64,000 nucleotides of DNA from an uncultured Eubacteriales bacterium (GTDB taxonomy: Bacteria; Bacillota; Clostridia; Oscillospirales; UBA644), in contig CAJLLT010000003.1 in NCBI GenBank assembly GCA_905207625.1, positions 1 through 64,000 on the forward strand. Direction: 5' to 3'. Under the pieces are notes generated by a model. It saw only the letters and a list, made by a program, of their open reading frames with translations. It did no database searches and was not told where the DNA came from. Below are positions 17,092 to 24,902 of the stretch, one piece after another (positions within the stretch are counted from its first letter, which is position 1; each line of letters opens with the position of its first letter). The position numbers and the translations under genes are program-made.

Positions 17092-18963
17092 GTGGAAAAA
17101 TACGATGCCGGAAGTTTTGACGTTGCCGTTGTCGGCGCGGGCCACGCAGGGGTCGAGGCTGCCCTTGCCTGCGCAAGACTGGGACTTCAGACACTTCTGT
17201 TTACAATAAATCTTGACGCAATATCCAATATGCCTTGCAATCCCTCCATAGGCGGGACCGCAAAGGGACATCTTGTCCGGGAGCTTGATGCTCTTGGGGG
17301 TGAAATGGGCAAGGCCGCGGATAAAATATTCCTTCAGAGCCGTATGCTGAACCGGGGCAAAGGTCCCGCGGTTCATTCCCTCCGTATTCAGGCTGACCGC
17401 CGTGAGTATCAGAAACTGATGAAACATACCGTGGAGATGCAGGAAAACCTGTTTGTCAGGCAGGCGGAGATAGTGGATATCGGTATTGAAAACGGTGCAG
17501 TCCGCTCCGTTACCACTTCCCTCGGTGCGGTTTATTCCGTTAAAGCGGTGATCATCTGCAGCGGCACATATCTCAACGGCAGAATAATTGTCGGCCCCGT
17601 TTCCTATCCCGGTGGTCCCGACGGAATGTTTGCCGCCACCGCCCTGACGGAAAAACTCCGTGAAGCCGGAATCAGAATGCAACGGTTCAAAACCGGGACC
17701 CCCGCAAGGATCAACCGCCGCAGCGTTGATCTTTCCGCTCTTGAAAGACAGGACGGGGACGAAAAAATAACCCCGTTTTCTTTTGAAAACGAGGATAAGT
17801 ACATAGGCGAGAACACCGAACCCTGCTGGCTGGTATATACCAATGCCGAGACCCACCGGATAATCAGGGAAAATCTTGACCGTTCGCCTATGTTTACCGG
17901 GGATATTACCGGCATAGGTCCGAGATACTGCCCCAGTATAGAAACCAAAATAGTCCGTTTTGCCGACAAGGAAAGGCATCAGCTTTTCCTTGAACCTCTC
18001 GGAAAAGATACCGACGAAATGTACCTCCAGGGCATGTCCTCCTCCCTTCCGGAGGATGTGCAGATCCGTATGATCCGCTCCCTTAAGGGTTTTGAAAACG
18101 CCCAGATCATGCGTATAGGTTACGCAATCGAATATGACTGCATCGACCCGACACAGCTCCGTGCCACCCTGGAATTCAAGTCCGTAGGGGGACTTTACGG
18201 TGCAGGGCAGTTCAACGGTACCTCCGGTTATGAAGAGGCTGCGGCGCAGGGACTTGTGGCGGGAATAAATGCCGCACTGAAAATAAAGGGGCAGGACCCG
18301 ATGATCCTTGACCGGAGCACAAGTTATATAGGGACCCTCATAGACGACCTGATAACGAAGGGCGCCGAGGAGCCTTACCGTATAATGACCTCCCGTTCGG
18401 AATACCGCCTGGTTCTCCGTCAGGATAACGCGGATGCGAGACTTACTCCCACCGGACACAGGGTAGGGCTGATCTCCGACGAAAGATACACCGGATTTCT
18501 TGAAAAGCAGAAGAGGGTCTCTGAGGAGATCTGCAGACTTGAGACCACCTTCGTTTCTCCGGAAAAACTGAAAAAACTCCTTGAGGAAAAGAACTCCTCC
18601 CCGGTTGCAAGCGGTGTTTCCCTTGCGGAGCTGCTGCGCCGTCCGGAGCTTGACTACGAAGCTCTTTCGGCCGTGGATACGGACCGGAAACCTCTGCCCG
18701 GATCCGTATGTGAACAGGTGGAAATAAGCATCAAATACGAAGGATATATAAAACGCCAGCTTCAGCAGATCGAGCAGTTCCGCAAGCTTGAACAGAAAAA
18801 GCTTCCCGAAGATTTTGATTATGAAAAAATCGCAGGACTTCGTCTCGAGGCGCGCCAGAAGCTTAATCAGGTCAAGCCCCTGTCCGTCGGACAGGCGGGG
18901 CGCATCTCGGGGGTAAATCCTGCGGATGTTTCGGTCTTATTGGTTTATTTCAGGTATATCTGA
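17092..18963 (+). CDS. mnmG: tRNA uridine 5-carboxymethylaminomethyl modification enzyme MnmG
   Basis: An FAD-dependent partner of MnmE in wobble-uridine modification. The dinucleotide-binding GAGHAGVEAA and the NMPCNPSIGGTAKGHLV signature are clear, and the protein runs the usual 623 aa. I chose GTG 17092 because AGAGGGG lies nine bases upstream and homology begins here; the frame also allows an earlier GTG at 17059 inside mnmE. The end overlaps convergent trmB by 27 bp. rsmG, often the next gene in Firmicutes, is displaced to 24,899. Confidence 0.96.
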   Translation: MEKYDAGSFDVAVVGAGHAGVEAALACARLGLQTLLFTINLDAISNMPCNPSIGGTAKGHLVRELDALGGEMGKAADKIFLQSRMLNRGKGPAVHSLRIQADRREYQKLMKHTVEMQENLFVRQAEIVDIGIENGAVRSVTTSLGAVYSVKAVIICSGTYLNGRIIVGPVSYPGGPDGMFAATALTEKLREAGIRMQRFKTGTPARINRRSVDLSALERQDGDEKITPFSFENEDKYIGENTEPCWLVYTNAETHRIIRENLDRSPMFTGDITGIGPRYCPSIETKIVRFADKERHQLFLEPLGKDTDEMYLQGMSSSLPEDVQIRMIRSLKGFENAQIMRIGYAIEYDCIDPTQLRATLEFKSVGGLYGAGQFNGTSGYEEAAAQGLVAGINAALKIKGQDPMILDRSTSYIGTLIDDLITKGAEEPYRIMTSRSEYRLVLRQDNADARLTPTGHRVGLISDERYTGFLEKQKRVSEEICRLETTFVSPEKLKKLLEEKNSSPVASGVSLAELLRRPELDYEALSAVDTDRKPLPGSVCEQVEISIKYEGYIKRQLQQIEQFRKLEQKKLPEDFDYEKIAGLRLEARQKLNQVKPLSVGQAGRISGVNPADVSVLLVYFRYI

Positions 18964-19608
18964 TCTTTTTTCTTCTTCCTCCGGCGGTCTGGTCCAACCG
19001 GGAACGGGATGGGCTTTGCAGTGATAAATAGGCTGCCCCAGTTCGGTAAATCTCAGTTCGTACTCGGTGCAGACCGGATTTGATATTCCCGAGGCATGAA
19101 GATCTTCGGTATAGTCGGAGAGGGTATAGCCGTTTGCCTGAAATTCTTCCACTGAAAAACGGAACAGCTTTTCATTGTCTGTCTTGAAGAATATGTGTCC
19201 CTCCGGTTTCAGTATCCGACGGTATTTGTCAAGAAAAGTACGGTATGTAAGTCTGCGTTTTGTGTCTCTCTTTTTCGGCCATGGATCGGAAAAGGTAAGG
19301 AAAAGCACGTCTACGCAATGCTCCGGACAAATTGCCTCGAGATCACCGGCATCACCTATTATGAATCTCAGATTCGGCAAGGCCGCTTCCACGCCTTTTT
19401 CCGCAGCCATGACCATTACGTCCGGGACCTTTTCCATGGCATAGTATTTCACGTCGAACATTTCCGCCATTCCCACGGCAAATCTTCCCTTGCCACAGCC
19501 TATCTCAAGCCAGACCGGCTTTTCTCCCTCCGGCACAACTTTGTCCGTCAGGTAATCCTTACAGCGTTCCAGGCGGGGCTGCAGGTTTTTTTTCTTTCTC
19601 GCTCGCAT
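18937..19608 (-). CDS. trmB: tRNA (guanine-N7-)-methyltransferase
   Basis: TrmB methylates G46 in the variable loop of tRNA using SAM. The 223-aa protein has the SAM motif EIGCGKGRFAVGMA, the LTFSDPWPKKRDTKRRLT signature and GHIFFKTDN. A GGAG ribosome site precedes the ATG, and a sigma-A-like promoter lies at 19635-19663. It is convergent with mnmG and shares its last 27 bp. Confidence 0.96.
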   Translation of the reverse strand: MRARKKKNLQPRLERCKDYLTDKVVPEGEKPVWLEIGCGKGRFAVGMAEMFDVKYYAMEKVPDVMVMAAEKGVEAALPNLRFIIGDAGDLEAICPEHCVDVLFLTFSDPWPKKRDTKRRLTYRTFLDKYRRILKPEGHIFFKTDNEKLFRFSVEEFQANGYTLSDYTEDLHASGISNPVCTEYELRFTELGQPIYHCKAHPVPGWTRPPEEEEKRSDIPEINQ

Positions 19609-19634
19609 CAGTTTTCTCCGGAATTTTTTCTATT

Positions 19635-19663
19635 ATTCTATCATTATTTATCCGAAAAATCAA
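19635..19663 (-). promoter_or_regulatory. Predicted trmB promoter
   Basis: Minus strand -35 TTGATT (19658-19663), 17-bp spacer, -10 TAGAAT (19635-19640), 27 bp upstream of the trmB ATG. Confidence 0.55.
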
Positions 19664-19688
19664 GACGTAAAAAGGAAAGTTCTCAAAA

Positions 19689-20324
19689 ATGGAACAATCG
19701 CTTCAGCAAATACTGGATTTCCTCGGTCAGCAGAATATTTTCGTTGTATGTGCCGTAATATTTGTTGCTGCCATACTTCAGTTCGTTTTTCCTCCCGTTC
19801 CCTCGGATGTCCTCCTTGTAGCTCTCGGAATACTTGCGGGAACAGGGACCTACAACGGATGGGTAACCTGCCTGACATATGCCGTCGGTGCAATGGCAGG
19901 TTCTTTCGGGCTGTATTCGGTTTGTTACCGGTACGGAGAAAAAGTTCTTAAGATCGGGCTTATCCGGAATATGATAACGGAACAGGGGCTTGAAAAGTCC
20001 CGGCAGAAAGCCGAAAAATACGGTGGACCGTCTCTTCTTCTGATGCGTTTTGTGCCGTCGTTGCAGGTAGTGGCTCTCATATGCTTTGGCCTGATAAAAT
20101 ACCCGAAAAAGAAAATGCTTTTCTATGTGCCGCTGGTGAGCCTTGTTTCCTCTGCGGTCTTTTGCCTGATAGGCTATGTTCTCGCGGACAACATACCGAA
20201 AATGCTTCAGATACTTTCCGCGGTCGGGGAGGCGGGATGGATCGCTTTAGGGGTCATCGCCACCGCTGTCGCAGTTTACGTTATTTACCGTTTTATCAGG
20301 AAAAAACAAAGCCGGAGCAAATAG
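19689..20324 (+). CDS. DedA family (VTT-domain) membrane protein
   Basis: A 211-aa integral membrane protein of the DedA/SNARE-associated family. Some members act as undecaprenyl-phosphate or phospholipid flippases. Visible are the re-entrant-type QFVFPPVPSDVLLVALG, the GAMAGSFGLYSVCYRYGEKV stretch, and the arginine element MRFVPSLQVVA. A basic C-tail ends KKQSRSK. AAAGGA lies upstream of the ATG. Its substrate cannot be read from the sequence. A bidirectional terminator follows. Confidence 0.9.
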   Translation: MEQSLQQILDFLGQQNIFVVCAVIFVAAILQFVFPPVPSDVLLVALGILAGTGTYNGWVTCLTYAVGAMAGSFGLYSVCYRYGEKVLKIGLIRNMITEQGLEKSRQKAEKYGGPSLLLMRFVPSLQVVALICFGLIKYPKKKMLFYVPLVSLVSSAVFCLIGYVLADNIPKMLQILSAVGEAGWIALGVIATAVAVYVIYRFIRKKQSRSK

Positions 20325-20360
20325 CACCGGCGCAGCCTTTCTTTCGGACGGAAATTAAAA

Positions 20361-20387
20361 AACCGGGGTTTTCACCCCGGTTGATTT
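20361..20387. terminator. Bidirectional terminator
   Basis: The 9-bp arms AACCGGGGT (20361-20369) and ACCCCGGTT (20374-20382) have T-rich DNA on the plus side (GATTTTTT) and a T-run on the minus side. They separate the converging DedA gene and the membrane-protein gene. Confidence 0.85.
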
Positions 20388-20389
20388 TT

Positions 20390-21265
20390 TCACTCATCCC
20401 CGAAATCCGACTCATCCGGGGGAAACAGGCCGTTTTCTTTTGCGGCTTTCTGAAGACTTCTTTTCTTTTCCCTGCGTTTTCTGCGGCGCCGGCGCATTTC
20501 ATTCTTCGCATATATCCAGCAGGAAACTGTCACGGCAAGCATTATTGCGATAACTATTATCACCGCGATCACAACAGGTGTGGGACTGAGTTCGTCCTTC
20601 ATCGGATTGAGAAGTTTCTGGTCTTCGTGCATTGAAAGCGTGACCACCCTGATATCGTCAAAGGCAATCCTGGTGTTAAGACTTTTTTTTGAGGACTGAA
20701 GTCCGAAACGGGCATACACGGGCTGGACGATAACGGTTTCGGTAGTTTCCTGTCCGTTAGCATCAATGTTGGATACCACCGCACTTTCGGTGGGAAACTC
20801 AGTGATCTGCTCACTCTTTTCCGAGGTACGCAGATTCAGCGTGACAAGGCTCCATCCGCTTTTCAGCGAAAGCTCCGATATCTTCCAGCGGAAGGTCATA
20901 TTCGGCGTGGTGAGATAAAAGAAATCCGAACCTGATCTTTCCGAGCCCAGAGTTCCCGCATCGTTGACATACAGCCAGAACATCAGCGCCAGGGAGTCCG
21001 CGTTCTTTTCTATGGAATAGTCCTCCGCTTTGAAGTCACAGTAGGCACTGAGTCTGTCTGACGTGGAAGAAAAGCTTACGCAGGGTCTCTTTTCCCGGGG
21101 AATATCCCTGACTGCCTCCGTTGCAGAAAGACATTTCCATTCCTCGGTCAGGTCTCCGAAACGGTATCTGACTTCCGTTTCGGTCGTTTGCGCCGCCAGG
21201 ACCGAAAACGGAAGCATCATCGCCATAATAAGGAGCGCAATAATGGTTGAAACTGTTTTTTTCAT
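20390..21265 (-). CDS. Exported single-pass membrane protein, unknown
   Basis: A 291-aa protein that I do not recognise. It has a signal peptide (about 1-25, ending SVLAAQT), an extracellular region of about 200 aa rich in beta-strand patterns, one C-terminal membrane helix (about 228-250) and a strongly basic cytoplasmic tail (RRRRRKRREKKR). The ectodomain (FWLYVNDAG, FAFDDI-like RIAFDDIRVV) resembles beta-sandwich carbohydrate-binding or lectin folds, which is only a suggestion. ATG 21265 lies 2 bp after the dCMP deaminase stop; a TTG at 21271 is less likely. It is co-transcribed with that gene. Confidence 0.7.
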   Translation of the reverse strand: MKKTVSTIIALLIMAMMLPFSVLAAQTTETEVRYRFGDLTEEWKCLSATEAVRDIPREKRPCVSFSSTSDRLSAYCDFKAEDYSIEKNADSLALMFWLYVNDAGTLGSERSGSDFFYLTTPNMTFRWKISELSLKSGWSLVTLNLRTSEKSEQITEFPTESAVVSNIDANGQETTETVIVQPVYARFGLQSSKKSLNTRIAFDDIRVVTLSMHEDQKLLNPMKDELSPTPVVIAVIIVIAIMLAVTVSCWIYAKNEMRRRRRKRREKKRSLQKAAKENGLFPPDESDFGDE

Positions 21266-21267
21266 GT

Positions 21268-21759
21268 TCAATATCCGTTTTTAAGGGTCATGGAGTCATC
21301 AGTCTGTACCCAGTCGGAAAAAACGTCAAAGGTACTGAATTCCGTTTCCGTGTTTCTGACGATGACCGTCTTTATTCCGGCGTTGATAATGAGTCTGCGG
21401 CACATGGAACAGGGGCTGGTCCCGGAGAGTATTTCCTTTGAGTCTGGACTGATACATGCGAGATACAGGGTCGAATCCATCATTTCGTCCCTGGAAGCGC
21501 TGATTATGGCATTGGCCTCAGCGTGGACGGAACGGCACAGCTCGTATCTCTCTCCCGCCGGTATGTTGTATTTTTCACGCAGGCAGAAACCCGTGTCGCA
21601 ACAGTTTTCCCTGCCTCTCGGAGCGCCCGCGTATCCGGTGCTGACGATGGAATCGTTCTTGACTATCACCGCACCGAAGCGGCGGCGCAGGCATGTTCCT
21701 CTTTCCGCGACGGTCTGGGCAATATCGAGGTAGTAATTTGTCTTGTCTATTCTTGACAT
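21268..21759 (-). CDS. Deoxycytidylate (dCMP) deaminase family protein
   Basis: A zinc-dependent deaminase of the ComEB/dCMP deaminase type, converting dCMP to dUMP for thymidylate synthesis. The 163-aa protein has the zinc ligand and catalytic signature HAEANAI and the distal PCSMCRR pair, plus the extra Cys cluster NCCDTGFCLR common in this family. Start at 21759 because GGGAGGT precedes it; a longer frame up to 21816 would start inside the promoter. It is the first gene of a two-gene operon. Confidence 0.92.
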   Translation of the reverse strand: MSRIDKTNYYLDIAQTVAERGTCLRRRFGAVIVKNDSIVSTGYAGAPRGRENCCDTGFCLREKYNIPAGERYELCRSVHAEANAIISASRDEMMDSTLYLACISPDSKEILSGTSPCSMCRRLIINAGIKTVIVRNTETEFSTFDVFSDWVQTDDSMTLKNGY

Positions 21760-21787
21760 GGCGGTACCTCCCTTAAGTGTCGGTATC

Positions 21788-21816
21788 ATTATAACGGTTT
21801 TGTCGTCTTTTGTCAA
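21788..21816 (-). promoter_or_regulatory. Consensus promoter of the dCMP deaminase operon
   Basis: Minus strand perfect -35 TTGACA (21811-21816) and -10 TATAAT (21788-21793) with a 17-bp spacer. It is divergent from the rpsF promoter, with about 70 bp between the two -35 boxes. Confidence 0.9.
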
Positions 21817-21886
21817 TAGTACGGCTGTTCTTTACTACAAATGCGCCGTAATTTCGGAATATTCCATGAACTTTATCCCCTTTTTC

Positions 21887-21915
21887 TTGACAAAACAGGG
21901 AAGATAAGGTATAAT
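21887..21915 (+). promoter_or_regulatory. Consensus promoter of rpsF-ssb-rpsR
   Basis: Perfect -35 TTGACA (21887-21892) and -10 TATAAT (21910-21915) with a 17-bp spacer. Transcription should start near 21922, leaving a leader of about 95 nt before rpsF. Confidence 0.9.
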
Positions 21916-21921
21916 CCAGAA

Positions 21922-22009
21922 TGCGGGAAACTGACCCGCAGAGATGTTTTGAAAAACTCAAAACTTTCCTTGGGAGTGAAAAAACTCCCCTTATGTCCGG
22001 AAGGAGGTG
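21922..22009 (+). promoter_or_regulatory. Structured rpsF leader, candidate S6:S18 autoregulatory RNA
   Basis: The leader has two clean hairpins: TGCGGG/CCCGCA (21922-21940) and GGGAGT/ACTCCC (21972-21989). A GTCCGG segment and AAGGAGG (22001-22007) follow. In many bacteria the S6:S18 complex binds a CCG-containing leader element and represses its own operon. The position fits; membership of that motif was not confirmed. Confidence 0.45.
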
Positions 22010-22017
22010 TATTTCGT

Positions 22018-22308
22018 ATGATTACCAACAAGTACGAAACCATTTTCGTCATGAGCACAAAGACCCTTGACGATGCCGCTATAGAGGCGACTATCGAAAA
22101 GTTCAAGAAGCTCATAACCGATAATGGCGGAACTATCGAAAGCGTTGACGCTTGGGGTAAGAGACGTCTGGCTTACGCGATCAATTATGAGACCGAAGGC
22201 TATTATGTTCTCATCAACTTTGAGTCCCAGTCTGCTCTGCCGATAGAGCTTGACCGTGTGTATCACATTACAGACGGCATCCTGCGTTCAATTATCATCA
22301 AAAAGTAA
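22018..22308 (+). CDS. rpsF: 30S ribosomal protein S6 (bS6)
   Basis: A 96-aa ribosomal protein that pairs with S18 on the 30S platform. It shows the typical KYETIFVM opening, WGKRRLAYAINYETEGYYVL and the RVYHITDGILRSIIIKK end. The ATG is set by AAGGAGGTG eleven bases upstream; a longer frame reaches back through the promoter and is rejected. First gene of rpsF-ssb-rpsR. Confidence 0.97.
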   Translation: MITNKYETIFVMSTKTLDDAAIEATIEKFKKLITDNGGTIESVDAWGKRRLAYAINYETEGYYVLINFESQSALPIELDRVYHITDGILRSIIIKK

Positions 22309-22336
22309 TTGAAACAAACCGAAAGGAGCGGATTTC

Positions 22337-22810
22337 ATGAACATTAATAAAGTTATACTCATGGGCAGACTGACCGCTGATCCTGAACTCAGATATTCGG
22401 CAAACAATGTTCCGAATCTCAGATTTACCATTGCCGTGAACCGTCGGTTCCAGAGCAAGTCCAGCGAAGGTGCGGAAAATCAGCAGACCACTGACTTTAT
22501 CGACTGTATCGCTTTCCGGCAGCAGGCGGAATTCGTTTCCAAGTACTTCAAAAAAGGATCTCTCATTATTGCTTTCGGCTCCCTGCATATTGAGCAGTGG
22601 AAGGACAAAAACGGAAATAACCAGCGTTCCGCCCGCGTGTACGTGGACGAGGTTCAGTTCGGTGAATCCAAGCAGTCCGGATTCTCCTCCAGAGGTTCCG
22701 CCGGCGAACAGGCAGAGAAGAGAGAGCCCGAAGCGTTCTCCAATATTTCTGACAACAGTGAGTTCTTCTCCGATGTCAAGAGTATAGATGAGGACCAGCT
22801 GCCGTTCTAA
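22337..22810 (+). CDS. ssb: Single-stranded DNA-binding protein
   Basis: An OB-fold protein that coats ssDNA in replication, repair and recombination. The 157-aa protein begins MNINKVILMGRLTADPELRY, has a flexible Ser/Glu-rich linker and ends DEDQLPF, the acidic tip that recruits partner proteins (canonical DDDIPF). It sits between rpsF and rpsR, the standard Firmicutes arrangement. Confidence 0.97.
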   Translation: MNINKVILMGRLTADPELRYSANNVPNLRFTIAVNRRFQSKSSEGAENQQTTDFIDCIAFRQQAEFVSKYFKKGSLIIAFGSLHIEQWKDKNGNNQRSARVYVDEVQFGESKQSGFSSRGSAGEQAEKREPEAFSNISDNSEFFSDVKSIDEDQLPF

Positions 22811-22832
22811 AATACGAAAGGAGTTTTTTGTC

Positions 22833-23162
22833 ATGGAAGAAACGAATGCAACTCAGCCTGTGGTTGAGACTGCGCCCCAGACCCGTCCCGAGCGCTCTGA
22901 GCGTCCCGAGAGAGCTGAGCGCGGCGAATACAACAGAGACGGCTTCAAGAGAAGACAGAGAAAGAAGGTCTGCCAGTTCTGCGCTGACAAGATCACTGTC
23001 ATAGATTACAAGGATTCTCTCAAGCTTCGTAAATTCATCAGCGAGAGAGGCAAGATCCTTCCCCGCCGTGTGACCAGCACCTGCGCTATGCATCAGCGTG
23101 AGCTGACCGAAGCAATCAAGAGAGCAAGACAGATCGCTCTTCTGCCCTACATCAGCGACTGA
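22833..23162 (+). CDS. rpsR: 30S ribosomal protein S18 (bS18)
   Basis: A 109-aa protein. Residues from about 35 onward are canonical bS18 (FKRRQRKKVCQFCADK, LKLRKFISERGKILPRR, RARQIALLPYI). It keeps a CxxC pair and further Cys/His, as in zinc-binding forms. A charged N-terminal extension of about 30 residues rich in Arg, Glu and Pro (RPERSERPERAERG) is longer than in E. coli (75 aa). The start ATG at 22833 follows AAAGGAG. A terminator follows. Confidence 0.96.
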   Translation: MEETNATQPVVETAPQTRPERSERPERAERGEYNRDGFKRRQRKKVCQFCADKITVIDYKDSLKLRKFISERGKILPRRVTSTCAMHQRELTEAIKRARQIALLPYISD

Positions 23163-23176
23163 TAAAAACTAAAAAG

Positions 23177-23211
23177 AGGACGGTCTGAAAAGGACCGTCC
23201 TTGTTGTTTTT
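23177..23211 (+). terminator. Terminator of rpsF-ssb-rpsR
   Basis: The arms AGGACGGTC (23177-23185) and GACCGTCCT (23193-23201) are perfect and are followed by TGTTGTTTTTG. Confidence 0.85.
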
Positions 23212-23223
23212 GAAAGGATATAT

Positions 23224-23703
23224 ATGGCTTTCAGAGTAGGAACCGGCTACGACGTTCACCGCCTTGTCCCGGGACGTCGCCTGATTCTCGGCGGGGTTGA
23301 AATAGCCTATGAAAAGGGACTTCTCGGGCATTCCGATGCCGATGTGCTCTGCCATGCGGTGGTGGATGCTCTTTTCGGTGCTGCGGGACTGGGTGACATC
23401 GGACGTCATTTCCCCGATACCGATCCGGAATATAAGGATGTTTCCGGCTCCACATTGCTGCGTGCGGCGGCGGAATGCGTCAGACAGGCGGGATGGAAGA
23501 TTGAAAACGTGGATTCCACGGTCATCGCTCAGGCGCCCAGAATCGCCCCGTTTGTTGATATTATGAGGCGGAATATAGCAGAAGCCCTGGGTATTGACGA
23601 AAAAGCCGTAAACGTGAAGGGAAAGACAGAAGAAGGACTGGGCTTTACCGGCTCAGGGGAAGGAATCTCAGCCCAGGCGATATGCCTGCTGTCTTCTTTA
23701 TAA
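23224..23703 (+). CDS. ispF: 2-C-methyl-D-erythritol 2,4-cyclodiphosphate synthase
   Basis: IspF forms MEcPP from CDP-ME-2-phosphate in the non-mevalonate isoprenoid pathway. The 159-aa protein has the zinc ligands in GYDVH (Asp and His) and GHSDADVLCHAVVDALFGAAGLGDIG and the trimer signature EGLGFTGSGEGI. AAAGG precedes the ATG. It is unlinked from ispD here, and overlaps the convergent next gene by 6 bp. Confidence 0.97.
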   Translation: MAFRVGTGYDVHRLVPGRRLILGGVEIAYEKGLLGHSDADVLCHAVVDALFGAAGLGDIGRHFPDTDPEYKDVSGSTLLRAAAECVRQAGWKIENVDSTVIAQAPRIAPFVDIMRRNIAEALGIDEKAVNVKGKTEEGLGFTGSGEGISAQAICLLSSL

Positions 23704-24387
23704 CCACCCTATCATGGCAAGGAAAAGATACGTTCCGAAAAGCACCGGAGAAAAACGGTAAGGGACATCAAAAACGGATTTGTAGCCCCTGGATGTTCCT
23801 TTATGGTAAAACTTTTTGACAGTACACCATAAAAGGACCGCCACAAGAGCCAGCAGGACCATAACCACGCTCTGCAGTGCGGGGGCGAAAGCGGCATATG
23901 ATATAATCAGTCCTCCCCGAAGCCATCCCAGGCTTCCGGACCGGGCGATTTTCCGGCAGAAGAATTCGGAGATCAGAACTATTGCCGCCATTATGCCTGC
24001 ACTTATCAGGCGCTGCACCAGCCCGTCGCTGTTCCCGGAAAAGAACAGAAAAGCCCAATATACCAAGGCGGATAATCCTGTTATGATTATTCCGAAAAGG
24101 GAGATCGAACCGTTCCTGATTTCCGAAATGACCGTTGTGAGCATGGCGACGGAGGGCAACATGAAAAGAACCGGGGAAAAGCTTAGGGAGATCAGACCGG
24201 ATACAAAGGTTATTACCGTCCCTGCGGCGAAAAGCAGTGCTATGTGCGGGAAAAATTTCAGTTTTTCCTCCTTTTCGCCGTCCGTAAGCAGGTCTTTTCC
24301 GCACACGGAATTGTAAAACAGCCCCGCGATTGCCCAGATAAGTCCGGCAACGAGGGAAATGGAAAATCTAATCAGATACAGGTTCAT
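23698..24387 (-). CDS. Degenerate prepilin-peptidase-like (A24) membrane protein
   Basis: A 229-aa protein with about seven membrane helices. The layout resembles A24 prepilin peptidases: a first cytoplasmic motif where the family has D-x-R-x-x-x-I-P-N reads SEIRNGSI (88-95), a second where the family has G-x-G-D reads GSLGWLRG (151-158), and the end VPYRFSPVLFGTYLFL mimics IPFGPFLALG. Both catalytic Asp residues appear to be missing, so it should be inactive as a peptidase. The homology is my reading from pattern alone. GGAGG precedes the ATG. Its start is only 23 bp from that of the divergent neighbour. Confidence 0.5.
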   Translation of the reverse strand: MNLYLIRFSISLVAGLIWAIAGLFYNSVCGKDLLTDGEKEEKLKFFPHIALLFAAGTVITFVSGLISLSFSPVLFMLPSVAMLTTVISEIRNGSISLFGIIITGLSALVYWAFLFFSGNSDGLVQRLISAGIMAAIVLISEFFCRKIARSGSLGWLRGGLIISYAAFAPALQSVVMVLLALVAVLLWCTVKKFYHKGTSRGYKSVFDVPYRFSPVLFGTYLFLAMIGWL

Positions 24388-24410
24388 CAGAGCCTCCGGA
24401 AGAAATGATT

Positions 24411-24902
24411 ATGAGAAAGATAGCCAATGATCAGATAGAAGAGTTTTTTACGGATCCCCCGGTTCCTCCGCAAGAAGAGAAACAGGAAGACTGCCGGGAA
24501 GGAAATTGCTGTTTCCCTGAAAAGAAAACCGGACCTGTCCGGACGGAAAAGGAAAGCTTTTTATCCCGTGCCGTTCCGGCTGTGATAGTGTTTGCCCTTT
24601 TTGCGGCAATACTTTTTGCCGGGATTTCAGATGCCGCAAGGCAGAACAAAGTGATTGCCCGCTATACCATAGGGGAACAGACTCCGACCGGAAACCGGGA
24701 CAGCATACTCATTGACGGCACCCCGGGCGAGGAGTATGTTGCCGGAAAAACGTTTTATGCCACGGTTTCCGGCAAAAAATATCATGAAAACAAGGATTGC
24801 AGATACATAAAGGGCAGAAATATCCGTGAAGCCGATTCCCGTGAAATCTTGTCGGGAACGCTTAAACCCTGCTCCGCCTGTGTCGGGAAAGGAAGTAAAT
24901 GA
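24411..24902 (+). CDS. Membrane-anchored protein with C-terminal Cys/His domain
   Basis: A 163-aa protein of unknown function: an acidic, Pro-rich N-terminus with a CREGNCC cluster, one membrane helix (about 55-74) and an extracellular tail. The tail ends in YHENKDCRY (H125, C130) and KPCSAC (C154, C157), a pattern like the small Ada-like zinc-binding module found at the end of secreted nucleases and lipoproteins. ATG 24411 fits GGAAG at 24398 with 8-nt spacing; ATG 24405 is also possible. Its stop overlaps rsmG (ATGA). Confidence 0.6.
   Translation: MRKIANDQIEEFFTDPPVPPQEEKQEDCREGNCCFPEKKTGPVRTEKESFLSRAVPAVIVFALFAAILFAGISDAARQNKVIARYTIGEQTPTGNRDSILIDGTPGEEYVAGKTFYATVSGKKYHENKDCRYIKGRNIREADSREILSGTLKPCSACVGKGSK

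Noticed and set aside
16966..18459. 497-aa open frame on the minus strand over mnmG
   Set aside because: It is antisense to a clearly conserved gene, shows no family motifs and has no ribosome site; it is a shadow of mnmG codon usage.
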